From Trematomus loennbergii (Eukaryota > Chordata > Actinopteri > Perciformes > Nototheniidae): DNA of 64,000 bases. The translations under genes were made by a program, and so were the position numbers. Positions 45,354 to 58,329 of this stretch are shown piece by piece. The stretch covers positions 3,279,018 through 3,343,017 of the forward strand of contig JAAOOA010000048.1 of assembly GCA_012861695.1 (NCBI GenBank). The letters run 5' to 3'. Positions within the stretch are counted from its first letter, which is position 1; each line of letters begins with the position of its first letter. The notes under the pieces were generated by a model that worked only from the letters and a program-made list of their open reading frames with translations, ran no database searches and had not been told where the DNA came from.

Positions 45354-46786
45354 GGCTTGCTACTTGACTTTGAAGGCCCGCCACTTGTTTTTTCAAGTTC
45401 TGGGTGTCACACAGCGTGTCCACTATGGGATTCTGCTGCTGCGATGGCATGTTATTATCTCCTTCACAGGCGCAGGCACATTGAAGATGTGCTGCAACTC
45501 GTTGCCTTGGGGCTCCAAGATGTTGTCTCATCCGAACTGCTTTTGCAGCCTGCCTCTCTTCTTCTGTACGCAGGAGCAACAGAACTTCTGGAAAAGATGG
45601 TGGGTTATGTCTTCTCTGATCCAACTGAAGAGCAGTTAGCATAGCACTGTCCCAGCAACCTCTGCAAAATTGCCTCAGTAAGTGTTCATTCTGTTCTGCA
45701 GGTGCTCCACCCCCTCTTTTCACAGCCTGGCTTAGAATCACCTGCAGCCTATTCAGGTAGTGGGAGGGTTTCTCCCCGGCATCCTGTAGCATATTCATGA
45801 ACTTTGCAAAAAGCTCCTCGCCGTCATCAACAGTGCCGAAAGCAGAATCCAACAGCTGCAAGTAGTCCGCTGGAGAAGCGTGAGGGCCTAGCTGCTTCAC
45901 TATATCAGCTGCAGGAGATAGAAGGCTTTCAAGTATCTTTCTTGCTCTGTGTGGATCAGATATGGCCGGGTCTTTAAGAATGAGCTCAAGGTTCGCTCTC
46001 CAAGTGTCGTAATCCACTTCACTGCTGGGATTCCCAAGAGAAGGATCTGAGTCTGTTAGACGTGTGAGCAGGATAAGATGCTTGTGCATTCCTTACAATG
46101 TGCTCCACCACAACTCTCTGTATTTCAGGTGGATTAACATCATAAATCCTGAGGCTGGAAGGGTTCTTTACTCCAATAGCAGGACGTGCTGCCTCACCAT
46201 CAAAGGCCAAGGGCGTTGCAGTAAGCTTGTGCTCACAGCGACGGTCATGACTGTCGGGCGAGGAATGTACTATCCTGATAACATTTTGTGTGGAATCCGT
46301 CTCAAGAGCTTCATCAGTTCTCTGTAGTGTGGGAGCATCACCGCTGGCTGCCTTGAGTTTAGCAAGTTCTTTTGCAAGGAGTTCCTCAAGTGTCTTGCCA
46401 GTTACTTGTGCAACTGCCTGCAACTGCTCCAGGTAGGTTTCAGTAGTGGTGCTGCTTATTTCAGGAGCATACACATCCGCTAGTGCTCTTAGGTGGTACA
46501 AAGTCTCAACATCAGGCTGGAATGTGCCTGGCAACAGGGGTTCAAGTGTCTGCATCGCTGTGTCATCAGTGTATTCTACTATTATATGTTCATGAAACTT
46601 TGTATTAGGAGCATCAATGCTAACCATTTTAGCAATAGAGCCATATTGTTTAAGGTGTTCATCTAATTCTTTGTCAGATTGTACATTAGGGGACCCATTA
46701 ATGATAATAGAGTTCTGAATGTTGATATTAGCCGCCTTAATAACCTCCATGGTAGTTTTATATGTTTGTGTCTTCACCAATACCAC
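45354..46786 (-). pseudogene. gypsy Gag, N-terminal and capsid part
   Basis: A minus-strand ORF from Met at 46786 has an N-terminal domain (NSIIINGSPNVQSDKELDE, then KMVSIDAPNTKFHEHIIVEY) like that of PNMA/ZCCHC-type Gag proteins. A linker with VVEHIVRN follows. After a frameshift near 46080 come capsid motifs YDTWRANLELILKDPA, YLQLLDSAFGTVDDGEELF and LLRQFCRGCWD. It stops at the TTAA transposon. Related Gag proteins were domesticated as PNMA genes in mammals; this copy is clearly broken. Confidence 0.8.
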
Positions 46787-46826
46787 TCAATAAACCAAAT
46801 ATATCCTGGCTAGCTCGCCACTTTTC
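46787..46826 (-). other. gypsy 5' leader / primer-binding site region
   Basis: On the minus strand the LTR end GTGTTACA is followed by GAAAAGTGGCGAGCTAGCCA. TGGCGAGCTAGCCAGG is the likely primer-binding site by position; the tRNA was not identified. Confidence 0.4.
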
Positions 46827-47171
46827 TGTAACACATGCACCAAAAGTGAATGCTGAGCACAGAATTATTTATACGAATCAGTTTCGATCAAACCTCTCTA
46901 ATATAAATGTAGAAATGTCAGTGTGTGAACCATAGACTGTATATATAAATGGACGTAGGGTCCGTGACGTCACCCATAGGATTCTGCAGAGTTGCCGAGA
47001 AGCCCTTAGTAGGCGGAGTCGGCCACTAACGGCTCGACAGTGACGTCTGAGTCTAACTCCCGCCTGCTCCAGCCTGCTCCAAATAAGGGCAAAGAGGCGG
47101 AGCCGAGGCGGGACCTGCTGCCTCCAGCTGGGAAGTAACAGAGCTAGCTCAAGCTAAGAAGCTAAGCTAAC

Positions 47172-47887
47172 ATGCTCCCCATCTGCACACTGCCGTCACA
47201 TTTTACGTTTCTAAGGTAAGCGGACATGAACTATTCAGCAAAACTATAAATAATAATCTAAGTTATTGAGTTTTTAGCATAATACTTCAGAATCTTAAAA
47301 TCCCTTAACGTTTGTATGCAATGTGCTAAATGCAACACTGGAATCAAGCAAATATTAATATGTTTGCATGACATTAGTTATTTATATTTTGCATCACTTA
47401 ATTATACGTTTAATACATTTAAGTAAGCTAAGGTACAGATGTGGTAGCTAGTTAGTGCTCTTACCTGTGAGGCCTCCTCCAAACAGCATTATAACCAGAC
47501 TGTATCATTAAAACTATAAGTACCAGTTCTAGATCCTTGACTTTAGACAAACAATTCAAAAGACAAAATGTATTTAAAGACCAATCTTTATTTGAAGGTG
47601 CCTCTTAACCTGAGATATTAGTTATACAGTAATAGTATTGACAATCTAAAAAAACTGAGCAACTCAACAGTCAACTTTATATTTCTTATTGTCTAAAGCA
47701 TTTATTATTTTCATTTTCCCCTCTCATATTCAGTGTGGACGGATTGAGACAGCGTGGTGTCCAGAGAGCTGCAGAGACTTCAGGGAGAAACCTCCGTGTG
47801 ATGGACGTCCTGTCTGTTGGTTTGGAGAGGACTGAGGGTCTTTCCTCTGCGAGGAGGACCAGGCCTGATGGAGGAGCCCATGCATAG
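47172..47887 (+). CDS. spliced 65-residue ORF inside the 3.3-kb insertion
   Basis: Exon 1 (47172-47215): MLPICTLPSHFTFL, then the donor TTTCTAAG|GTAAGC. Exon 2 (47734-47887) after the acceptor CATATTCAG continues in phase: VDGLRQRGVQRAAETSGRNL, then a basic/Glu-rich segment ending GGAHA and a stop. AATAAA lies at about 48028. Matching phase and a downstream poly(A) signal suggest a transcript; the protein is unrecognised and may be fortuitous. Confidence 0.3.
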
Positions 47888-48299
47888 CTGATACCACTGC
47901 ACAGGCCTAGTCTGTCACTTTATTTGACTAAATGTGTTTACTTATACATTTAATAGGTTTACACCTTCTGTCCATATGTGCTTTTTATTTAAAACATGTT
48001 TGATTAACTTTTGGTTCACATTTCAATAAATTGAATTTGTATTTGCACTCCTTTTGTCCATTATTCTTACTGAAAATGTTAGATTACACATTCACATCGA
48101 CTGAAGATTGGCCCCATTTATTTGCGTTGCAAACTCTGCGGTACAAGGTACATGTTGTGAAGCTCATAAAGTGAGGCAAATAGAAATAATCAGCTGATGG
48201 AGTGTAGATGTGGAAATAGGTGCATTCGATCAGCTGACTTCACAATAAAAGTAGTTTCTTAGTGAATGTCCTGTACTGGTCTTAACATCTCATAACATC

Positions 48300-49790
48300 A
48301 GCTTTTAATTTTCCTCTTGGATGTTCTTCTTGACCCTCGAGAAAGAGGAGATGCTGAGTCGTGTCTTTCAGGCATGTCCTTTCCTAACAAAAATTACAGG
48401 AAACATAAAACATATTATTGCAGAACAAGTGTGTTATTTATGAAAGAGGTGTGTTGTGTTTAGGGGCTGTAGATATAATTATTTTGTAATTGTAATGTTT
48501 TTTTATTTCAACAGTGAGCTACAAAGACAATCAGATTATGAATGAACAGTATGAAATTCATCAACATTGAAATATATTTTATTATCAAAATAATATTTAA
48601 CTGTTATCAAAACTTAGTGCAACTGTAGAAGCTTGCTCTGTTGTCTCACTGAAAGAATAACTTTTACCACGTTTTTACAGACAATATTGAGAGAAAATAG
48701 CAGTTCTCACTAATAGCTTTGCCTTCAATACCTTAAATTAGAAAGCTGACAGTCATATTGCTTGTTAACATCTAAATGTAACCCTTTGCATGGAAAAAAC
48801 CCTCAACTTCACTGATGTGTAGGTGATCTAGTATTTAGTATTGTTTAATGGAATGTATATCAGTGTATTAAAGTCAATACTTCATTTATTTAAACCAATA
48901 TCTTTCTTGATTCTTTGTACAGTATGAAAAAAGAGTATTTGTACCTGTGCTGAAGTTCACTGCTGTGAGGAGTCCAGTTCTGTCTCTCACTCTCTGGTCC
49001 AGCCTGTCTGCATCACCTGGACACTTTAAACAAACAGATATATATGTAAAGAACCATGTGTACAAACAATATAACTTATTATCTTCTGTTGAACATGTTG
49101 GATTGTGTATTGTCCGAGTCAGGGTCCTTTTTATTTTACTGTAACTTTGGAAGTTGTGTTACCAATGCTTACTGTTTATTTGATACCAATTTGGTAATGC
49201 AATTAATAAAAACAACAAGGTTTGGGTTCGTTCTTCAGATGACTGTGACGTTAACGTGTAAGCTCAATAATGAACTCCAGCTCAACCAACCATATTGTAA
49301 TATCTAAGTAATCATCTTGAAATATGACATTAATAATTGTAATATACACACATCTTATTGTGAGGTTGATTTCACATACACTACTTCGACGTTAGCTTGT
49401 CTACATACTTGAGCATAGCCAATTTAAATTAACCTTAGCGATGCATACAGTTCCTACCTACATAATAAAATATCTCTCTAAGTTACAAGGATGACCTTAT
49501 TTTATCAACCTCAAACAGAAGCCTTTTGTTCTACAGTATTATCCACTTAACGCTTAACACTTGTCTATTTCGTTTTAACCTTTATATATACAGTCTATGG
49601 TTTTAAGTTAACTTGGAGGCTACGATTAGCATCGTTAGCACCGATGTAGCTACCACTCGCTTACACGCTAACCCAAGCCTTAACATTCATTACGTAGCTG
49701 ATTAAAATCATAAACACATAAATAAAGTACTCGAATTTCACTTACCGCAAAACGGCATTCATGCACCGTCTGTTTTAACCGCAGAGCGAG
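48300..49790 (-). ncRNA. possible spliced minus-strand transcript in the 3.3-kb insertion
   Basis: The minus strand shows ATGAATGCCGTTTTGCG|GTAAGT (about 49750), an internal exon ending CTTCAGCACAG|GTACAA (about 48943-49020) and a further acceptor TTGTTAG|GAAAGGACATGCC (about 48385). Joined, the first ATG reaches a stop within about 18 codons, so it looks non-coding. It converges on the plus-strand unit. Confidence 0.25.
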
Positions 49791-51167
49791 TCACAATAGT
49801 CCGATATATAAGCATGAAGAACAAACAAACACGGCCGGGGTCAAGTTGTGTTCCCTGGATGAACTGAGCAGGCAGAGTCCCTGTAGCTTCACGGAGACGG
49901 AGCAGCTAGCAGAGAGACAAGAAGCTAACAGCAGCAGTCACTTGACAGAGCTGTCACTCAATGTGACCACGCCCTAATTTATGCAAAAACTTTAAGACCT
50001 AATATAAATAAAAGGGTCATGTTAGAAAACAATTCACTCACAGATTCATAATCATGAAGGTGGAATCTAACTATATCATAATAATATTTATTGATCCAGG
50101 GTAGAAAATGTTTTTTTGCTGTGAAATTGGGCATTTTAACATGGGGGTCTATGGAAATTGCTCCTTTCTGCAGTCATCGCCTATCGGCCAATATATGAAC
50201 TGCAGTTTGTGGCACTTCCGTATTGGCGTCCCGGCTCTTCCCCAGAGTTTGCCGCTTGGTGTGGACCAGCACATCAGAAGTCTAGGTTGCTCAGGAGAAA
50301 ATGGATACTGTGCAACAAAGGTGAAAAGACACAAGCAGACGTTGTTTTGAAAAGGTACAGAAAGCTATAATATTTATTCCCTTTCTTTCAGATAAACATT
50401 TGATATAGATATATATATATTCAGTTACCTTGAATTTGAGAGTATCCTGGTTTTAATTATTTGTACCTATTTATTTTATAACTATTTTGGTATCATTTAG
50501 TGTTATTACTTCTGTTTTAATTATCCCTATTTAATATAAACTAATGGTTTTATTTAAATTTAGTAGCTAAGCTATATATTCTAATTTTGGGAACCAGGAC
50601 TCTGTATTTGAAATGTTATTTCAGATTCTTAAATAAAATGAAAGAAAACTTATCACATTACTTCTATACACATATAGTTATAACATATTCAACATAGTAT
50701 CACACAATCAATAATCAAATCAGTTCTTGGCTCTCAACTTGTGAAGAGGAAAAGATGCACAAGTTCTTGTCCTACTATCGTTGTGGGCAGGGGTTAAGTT
50801 GGGATTTGATATGTGGGGGGGCTCTGTGTGGAGGCGCGAGAGGGGGGCGGAGGTCGAGGATCTCATTATTTGACCTTAAGGGATATACACTGTGGCCCTA
50901 AAGCAACTGCTCCATTATCTGTATCAAATGCACACATTGATGCCACCAAATGTCACAATAAAAATAGAAAGTACTACAAATAAACTGGAATTCATTTACA
51001 TCTTAAATTATTAATATATATACACAAAAAAGGTTTACAAATATCCAACATTCAAATAGCTTTTTTAAATCAACACTGCTCTGCACACTTGCTAAAGAAC
51101 ATTTGTGTGGAAATCTCAATTCATTTGTAGGGCTGCGTGAGTATGGCCAAAAGTATGGGAGTAAATC

Positions 51168-51673
51168 TGTTACGACTGAATAAACGGGTTTGAACTCAAA
51201 TGCACGACTCACACAGGTTTTAACAAAAAAAAGGTTTATTCAAACCAAAGCTCTACTACAGAGGTCAAAAACTAAATAACTCTTAACGAGGAAAAACAGT
51301 TTCAAAACAAAATCACTTCAATGAGGAAAAAACACTAGGAGCATGGATAACTAAATTCTCAGACAACAAGACGTGGCTCAAAGCTCTGCTTGGGATTATT
51401 CCTGGCATGAAACACTGGTAGTTAGTCACAGGAAACGAAACGAACTGGCACAGGACAAAGGGAGACGAGGACAATAAATACACCAGGTAATGGGGAACAG
51501 GTGGAAACAATCAGGGGCGGGGTCGACAATCACAGGTGTGGGAGACACACAAGGAAGGGAGGTCAGAGTATCTGAAACGAGAGGGAAGGTTACTATTAAA
51601 AAATAAAGGGGAAAATCACTAGACAAAGACAAAAACACTAAACTAAACTAACATAATTTGCGAGAGAGGGACA
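51168..51673 (-). mobile_element. putative solo LTR, 5' LTR copy
   Basis: Counterpart of 29741-30280, shorter by one ~37-bp internal repeat (CTCTTAACGAGGAAAAAC-type units). Confidence 0.45.
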
Positions 51674-51746
51674 CTGTAAACTATTTAATCATCACAAATT
51701 CTGTGTTATTATGACCGATCATAACTCATTTACAACACATGGTGTA

Positions 51747-52889
51747 CAGGGCCGGTTTTTGGCATAGGCGACATAACACCCTTCTTACACCCTTTTCACC
51801 CCGGTTACACTTTTCATTTGCCCTGTACGATGGGCGCTGTAAGTGATGAAAGTGGGGGGTGTTGGCTTATCAGGCGTCCGCAGCTCACAGCCAAAGTGGG
51901 CGTGGGAGAGAGAGAGAGAGATAAATGCAATTTATGTAAACAAATATTTCCAAGGCACTCCTTTATAATTATTTGGATAAACAGGTTTGAAATCATTTCA
52001 ATGTATACTATAGGACAGTAAACCAGAAATATCATTTAAAACTTGAGAGATACAAAAATATGCATAAATAAATGTTAGGTAAAATAAGATATGAATGAAC
52101 AACAAAAATAAAATAAGTTACATTTATTTGTTATTGGCTGTGGTAGGTTATTGGTTATGTTCACATATTTGGTTATTAAAATGTAAACCGATCTTTTTCA
52201 TATGGGTGTTTCTGTTTAGAGTTGTACCCCCTAGATCTAGTCTCTAGTAATGTGTGCTCAAAGTGCTCCAGATTGAAGCATTTTACTTTACATAGGCGGT
52301 CGCCTAGGGCGCCAGATCTGGGGGGCGCTGCGCTGGCAGCTCTGGGAGGGAAAAAAACATTTTTGACTTTTTGCGCTCATCCTAATTTTCGGCCTTGATG
52401 TAACAACATTCATAATTAAGTAAAGGTAACACCCTTTTCACCCCGGTTACACTTTTCATTTGCCCTGTACGATGGGCGCTGTAAGTGATGAAAGTAGGGG
52501 GTGTTGGCTTATCAGGCGTCCGCAGCTCACAGCCAAAGTGGGCGTGGGAGAGAGAGAGAGAGATAAATGCAATTTATGTAAACACATATTTCCAAGGCAC
52601 TCCTTTATAATTATTTGGTTAAACAGGTTTGAAATCATTTCAATGTATACTATAGGACAGTAAACCAGAAATATCGTTTACAACTTGAGAGATACAAAAA
52701 TATGCATAAATAAATGTTAACTAGGTAAAATAAGATATGAATGAACAACAAAAATTAAATAAGTTACATTTATTGTTATTGGCTGTGGTAGGTTATTGGT
52801 TATGTTCACATATTTGGTTATTAAAATGTAAACCGATCTGGCCAGCTAAAATCTCGCCTAGGGCAGCAAATTGGTTAGAACCGGCCCTG
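51747..52889. mobile_element. hAT element with target duplication ATGGTGTA (5' LTR copy)
   Basis: Same ends and octamer (51739-51746, 52890-52897) as 30355-30826, but 1143 bp. A ~400-bp segment starting ACCCTTTTCACCCC is present twice (51789 and 52431, offset 642 bp), with a unique piece containing TCGCCTAGGGCGCCAGATCT between. Confidence 0.9.
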
Positions 52890-52958
52890 ATGGTGTAGGA
52901 AACGGGCTCCGTGTTTCAAGACGGGTCTGGGGTTTGGCGGTACCGCTGCAGACTCTCT

Positions 52959-52961
<3 letters not shown>

Positions 52962-53047
<86 letters not shown>

Positions 53048-53076
53048 ACACCACACACACACACACACACACAACA

Positions 53077-53118
<42 letters not shown>
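52962..53118. repeat. CA microsatellite
   Basis: (CA)n with CACCACACCA and CAACACCA interruptions; counterpart of 30898-31026. Confidence 0.95.
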
Positions 53119-53862
53119 CTGCAGACTCTCTGCACGAAGGAGCCGCGGTGCTGCGGAGCAGAGACACACGTTCACTAAGCGGTAAAACTATATCCTGTCA
53201 CAGAGATCTGCTATTTTAAAGTAAAGTCAACACATATCGACCCTAAATAAAGTCTATATTAAGAACGAGAGATGTTTTAACATATGGCTTAAACAAATGA
53301 CAAATGAGCGAGGGTGATGACGTCAGAGCATCGTCCTATGTGCCGGGGCTGAGCCCCGGACAGCCCCGGCCCAATTTAACCCCTGGTTGTGGGTAACTGT
53401 AATAGTTCTCTTCTTTTAGATAGGTCGATGGGTAGCTCGCCAGACTGAAATTCGCCACAGTACACCAGCAGAGATGAGGGCAGCGTTCCAGTCAAAGAAT
53501 CCTGAAAATCTCCTTCACATCACACAAAAAAAAGACCCGACCTGACAACAAGGCCAAGAGTCAAATGAATGCTTATACAATGGTTTAAATGCAAATTGAA
53601 ACAGCACTTCTCTGTATATTAATCAAATCAACAAAATACACTGCACATGTTCCTAAAATCCTATTAAACAAACAATTCTAAATACAACAATTCTCAGTCA
53701 GCTTATTTAACACATCTGTCACACATGTTATTATTTTAACAAAGTGTACTAAACTCATTTTCGGCCAACCTATAACCAGCCACAGTTAGCTCCACTTTGC
53801 TCATATTCCACAACAATTAACAGACTAAGCTGTGGTCAATGCCCCTTCAATGTGCCACAACA

Positions 53863-54086
53863 CACTGTAAGCCCGAACATTACAAGCTTCTGAAAGAAAA
53901 TGGGTTGTTTTAACTCAAACATTTAAAAAAGTTAATTCACCGCTAATGTTTTGATGACTATGAACTGATTTTTAATATTGTGTATACAGTGTTCACCACT
54001 TTGGGTCATATTGGTGATTGTACTCAAACATTTTTACTGAATCTGTCTGACGCTGGTCTGACGTCATCACGTATGTGCTCCACAGT
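53863..54086. other. unique junction between gypsy LTR and duplication copy B
   Basis: About 224 bp with no match elsewhere in the window, between the broken LTR end and the first shared minisatellite of copy B. It probably contains or borders the duplication breakpoint. Confidence 0.6.
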
Positions 54087-54660
54087 AGTGTACTACAACT
54101 CAGAGGTAGTGTACTACAACTCAGAGGTAGTGTACTACAACTCAGAGGTAGTGTACTTCAACTCAGAGGTAGTGTACTACAACTCAGGTAGTGTACTACA
54201 ACTCAGAGGTAGTGTACTACAACTCAGAGGTAGTGTACTACAACTCAGAGGTAGTGTACTACAACTCAGAGTTAAAGGGCGTACTCTTACTGAAGAACCA
54301 GATCAGAGTACTTCTACTTTTACTCAAGTACAAGACCCGAGTACTTATACTCAAAGATCAGAGTACTTTTCCTCCTGAGTGAGCGTGTCTGAACTCCAGA
54401 GCAGTGGCGTTTACTGCAGTAAAGGATCTAATATACATGGTACAAGTACTTCAGTAATATGAGTAAAGCCACCCTGTTGAAGTACTCTCTGTCTATTGTG
54501 TGTTTCAGGTCAATTGTGAAGCTGACCATTGAGCGGCCCGACCAAGCAAGGAGGCAGAGTTCAAATACAACCCGGTGTGGGCATTTATTCATCGCTGTGG
54601 TACATGATACACAGCCTCAATATGACAGTCTCACGTGAACAGTCATCAGCAACAAGGACC

Positions 54661-54887
<227 letters not shown>

Positions 54888-55616
54888 CAGGAAAACAGAG
54901 CCTAAATACCCACAGACTAATCAAACGAACAAGACACAGGTGAGGGTGGAGGAGACAACACAGGGCACCAGCAACAGAAGACGGGAGGGGGAACACTTTT
55001 CAAATAAAACAGGAGACAGATGCACAAATGACATAAACACACGCTGCAACGTTCCAGGTCGGAACAAACCAATAACGAAGCTATACCATCCGTAACGGAG
55101 GGCGAGATCTACGGGCCCAGAGATCACCATTAGTGATAGACCGTTATATTTCCTTACCCCTCTCCCCGGAAGCACAGTGTCTTAGAAATCTTGGCTTCCC
55201 TGCAAGGTTTCTGCTTCCCCTTGTGCAGCATGGTTTCCTCAGAGGGGGGCGTGAAGTCGAAAGGAAGCTTCCCTTTCTTCCTCTCCAGCTCCAAAACTCT
55301 CTTACAGAGATTTGATCCTGAGGTTCGGGATCCCTCCGTTCTTCACAGAGCATTGACTGCAACCTTTCTCAGCTGAGGTCATGTTGAAGGTAAGCTCCAA
55401 CAGGAAGTGGTCCTGATTTTCAGAATAAAAGTGTGTGGAAGTGATGAAACGAAAGGCCGATTGAAGCCCCCCCCAGCAGTCTGTTCTCAGAGGGGAGGCC
55501 GTGACAAAACCCACCTGAAGCGTATTCTGACCAGCTGTCACTCACTCTCAGTACTGAAGGTTATTACAGCTATCATTAAAGTGATAACCTTTATTAACAA
55601 CCTGTCTCTCTGACAG

Positions 55617-55647
55617 ACGACCTGCAGCCGAGGACCTCCACCTGACG
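55617..55647 (+). other. 31-nt exon candidate, copy B
   Basis: CTGACAG|ACGACCTGCAGCC...CTGACG|GTGAGT, identical to 5716-5746 and 7025-7055. Confidence 0.3.
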
Positions 55648-56442
55648 GTGAGTGATGTCACAGGGGGCGGGGCTTAGTTAGTGTTTATCATCAGGGTTAT
55701 ATCTCTGCAGCGCCTCGTGCTGCGTTCAGGAGAAACGGTAATCTTCAGTGTCAGGGAGATGAGTGAACAAAAGGCCGAATTGTAGCCCCCCAGCAGGTTG
55801 TTCTCAGAGGGGGGGCCGTGACAAAACCTGACCGAAGCGTTCGTCTGATCCCAGCTGATGCTAGTGATGCTAACATGTTGCTAATGCTAGGGATGCTAAT
55901 GTGATGCTAACATGATGCTAATGCTAGTAATGCTAACATGTTGCTAATGTGATGCTAACATGTTGCTAATGCTAGTGATGCTAACATGATGCATGCCTCC
56001 CCTTTAAAGAGTCCTCTCTACGGGGACTTGCAGCTGTCTCTCAAACAGCTGGAGCTCATCTCCTGCCGTCACAGCAGTTTAACATGTTGGAGAGAGGCGC
56101 TTTCTATTTTTTTTAAATAATTAGTTGGTATAGTTTAGAAGTTGCCGCTGTAACACGGTTTCCAAAGTACCTGTCGCCCCAAAAGTGCTACGAATTGTAG
56201 CCCCCCCAGCAGGTTGTTCTCAGAGGGGGGGGCGTGACAAAACCTGACCGAAGCGTTCGTCTGATCCCAGCTGATGCTAACATGTTGCTAATGCTAGCCT
56301 CTCCGTAAAGAGTCCTCTCTCATCCTGTTTGGAGCTTTCAGATATAAAACCGTTGTTCAAAACTAATGCTTTTGGTTTGCACATGAAAAACTGGAATTTG
56401 AATATGAAACAGAAATGTATATTAAACCAATGTCTGTATCTC

Positions 56443-56700
56443 CCCTCAGACTCCGCCCCCTGCAGGTGAACTCTCCTCAGACTCCGCCCCTGCAGGTGAA
56501 CTCTCCTCAGACTCCGCCCCCTGCAGGTGAACTCTCCTCAGACTCCGCCCCCTGCAGGTAAACTCCCCTCAGATTCCGCCCCCTGCAGGTGAACTCTCCT
56601 CAGACTCCACCCCCTGCAGGTGAACTCTCCTCAGACTCTACCCCCTGCAGTGACTCTCCTCAGACTCCGCCCCCTGCAGGTGAACTCCCCTCACACTCCG
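56443..56700 (+). repeat. 31-bp micro-exon-like minisatellite, copy B
   Basis: About eight units of CTCAGACTCCGCCCCCTGCA plus GGTGAACTCTC; most have the donor-like GTGAAC. Confidence 0.75.
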
Positions 56701-57340
56701 GCCCCTGTTCCTCACACAGACCTGTAGCCACACCCCTGTTCCTCACACACCCTGTTCCTCACACACCTGTAGACACACCCCTGTTCCTCACACACCTGTA
56801 ACCACACCCCTGTTCCTCACACACCTGTAGCCACACCCCTGTTCCTCACACACCTGTAGCCACACCCCTGTTCCTCACACACCTGTAGCCACACCCCTGT
56901 TCCTCACACACCTGTAGCCACACCCCTGTTCCTCACCCACCTGTTCCTCACACAGACCTGTAGCCACACCCCTGTTCCTCACACACCTGTTCCTCACACA
57001 GACCTGTAGCCACACCCCTGTTCCTCAAACCCCTGTTTCCTCACACACCTGTAGCCTCACACACCTGTTCCTCACACACCTGTAGCCACACCCCTGTTCC
57101 TCACACACCTGTAGCCACACCCCTGTTCCTCACACACCTGTAGCCACCCCCTGTTCCTCACACACCTGTAGCCACACCCCTGTTCCTCACACACCTGTAG
57201 CCACACCCCTGTTCCTCACCCACCTGTAGCCACCCCCTGTTCCTCACACACCTGTAGACCCCCCCCCCCCTGTTCCTCACACACCTGTTCCTCACACCTG
57301 TAGACCCCCCCTGTAGACCCCCCCTGTTCCTCACACACCT
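56700..57340. repeat. ~29-bp minisatellite, expanded in copy B
   Basis: More than twenty units of CACCCCTGTTCCTCACACAC plus CTGTAGCCA. The Arg/Gly/Val/Cys ORF on the minus strand is a by-product. Confidence 0.9.
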
Positions 57341-57868
57341 GTACGGTTTCTCTGTGTGAATACGTTGGTCTGTAAATAACGTTAGCTTTGCGCTGACCCT
57401 CATTGTGTTTATCATATTTGTATTTCCTGTTTTAATGTGGTGTTTGCTGCTGCTGTGGAAACATCAATAAAGTTTCATTTATATTAAAAGACTTGAACCC
57501 TGTTTTTAATTACATTCAAGGTATTACATGTTGTAGCTAGTTTTCAGTAAGTATATGAATTGTCCAAAGAGGTTGTATTCTACAGTCTGCCTGATTGTAA
57601 TCATTGCGTAGGTGTGTAGTGTGATTCTGTGTAGTTTATTTATGGCATCCCGTTGGGTTTGACGTCATCTGAACAGGACATCGCACGCTCACTGCTTGAT
57701 AGCGCGCCAAGGTCCGTTTACGCCGGTTGTTGAACAACATCGTTATGGGGAAATGCAAGTCTGCGTCCAAATGGTTGGAAGATAAGGAGAGGGACAATCA
57801 ATACTGTATATAGTCAATGTAAAGTGTGTCGCCAAGGTAACCGGTTAAAACTCAAAGTGGCGATGAGG

Positions 57869-58266
57869 TAGGGCTGTGCAATTAATCGCAATTACGATTT
57901 TGGCCTGCCACAATTACGAAAGCAACATAATCAAAAAAAATTTTTTAGCTTTTGCTAGGTTGTGACAGTGCACTGCAACATGTTTGATCTAATTAATTTG
58001 TCTAATTTATTTGTATTTATCATATTTATATATGTTTAGCTTGTGGAAGTGCGCTCCAAAATTTGTTTATTTAAATGTATGATTTATTTTTGTATTGGTT
58101 TTTCAGTTGAATTATACGTTCAGGGTAATCAACAGTTAAGATACTGTTCAAATTATTGTTGTAAAGTTCAATAAATTGATTTTTTCAAAGTCAATTAATA
58201 ATCGTGATATCAATTATTGACCCAAATAATCGTGATTATGATTTTTGCCATAATCGCACAGCCCTA
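57869..58266. mobile_element. complete 398-bp hAT-like element with target duplication CGATGAGG
   Basis: Ends TAGGGCTGTGCAATT and ATCGCACAGCCCTA; CGATGAGG at 57861-57868 and 58267-58274. It is the intact counterpart of the broken element starting at 8408. Confidence 0.9.
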
Positions 58267-58329
58267 CGATGAGGTCTTAAAATGTATGGAAAGGGTCTTA
58301 AAGGTATTACATTTGACTTCAGGATTCCT

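Larger units (their letters stand above)
46928..50258. mobile_element. 3.3-kb insertion with GTGTG target duplication and spliced ORF
   Basis: The empty site is preserved in the 3' LTR (CAGTGTGTGGACCAGC, about 28831). GTGTG lies on both sides (46923-46927, 50259-50263). It begins AACCATAGACTG and ends GTTTGCCGCTTG, so no terminal inverted repeat spans the whole. A 22-bp motif at the left edge (ACCATAGACTGTATATATA...) recurs inverted at about 49583-49603. A CRE palindrome TGACGTCA lies at 46965-46972. The family is unknown to me by name, though these end sequences look like a common fish repeat. Confidence 0.7.
46827..53862 (-). mobile_element. 5' LTR of the gypsy element, truncated, with insertions
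   Basis: Starts (plus view) TGTAACACATGCACC like the 3' LTR and matches 28738-31768 apart from a 3.3-kb insertion (46928-50258) and an enlarged hAT. The match ends at GCCACAACA (53862). The last part of the LTR, including the expected GTTACA end, is missing, so the outer edge was lost by deletion or rearrangement. Confidence 0.65.
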
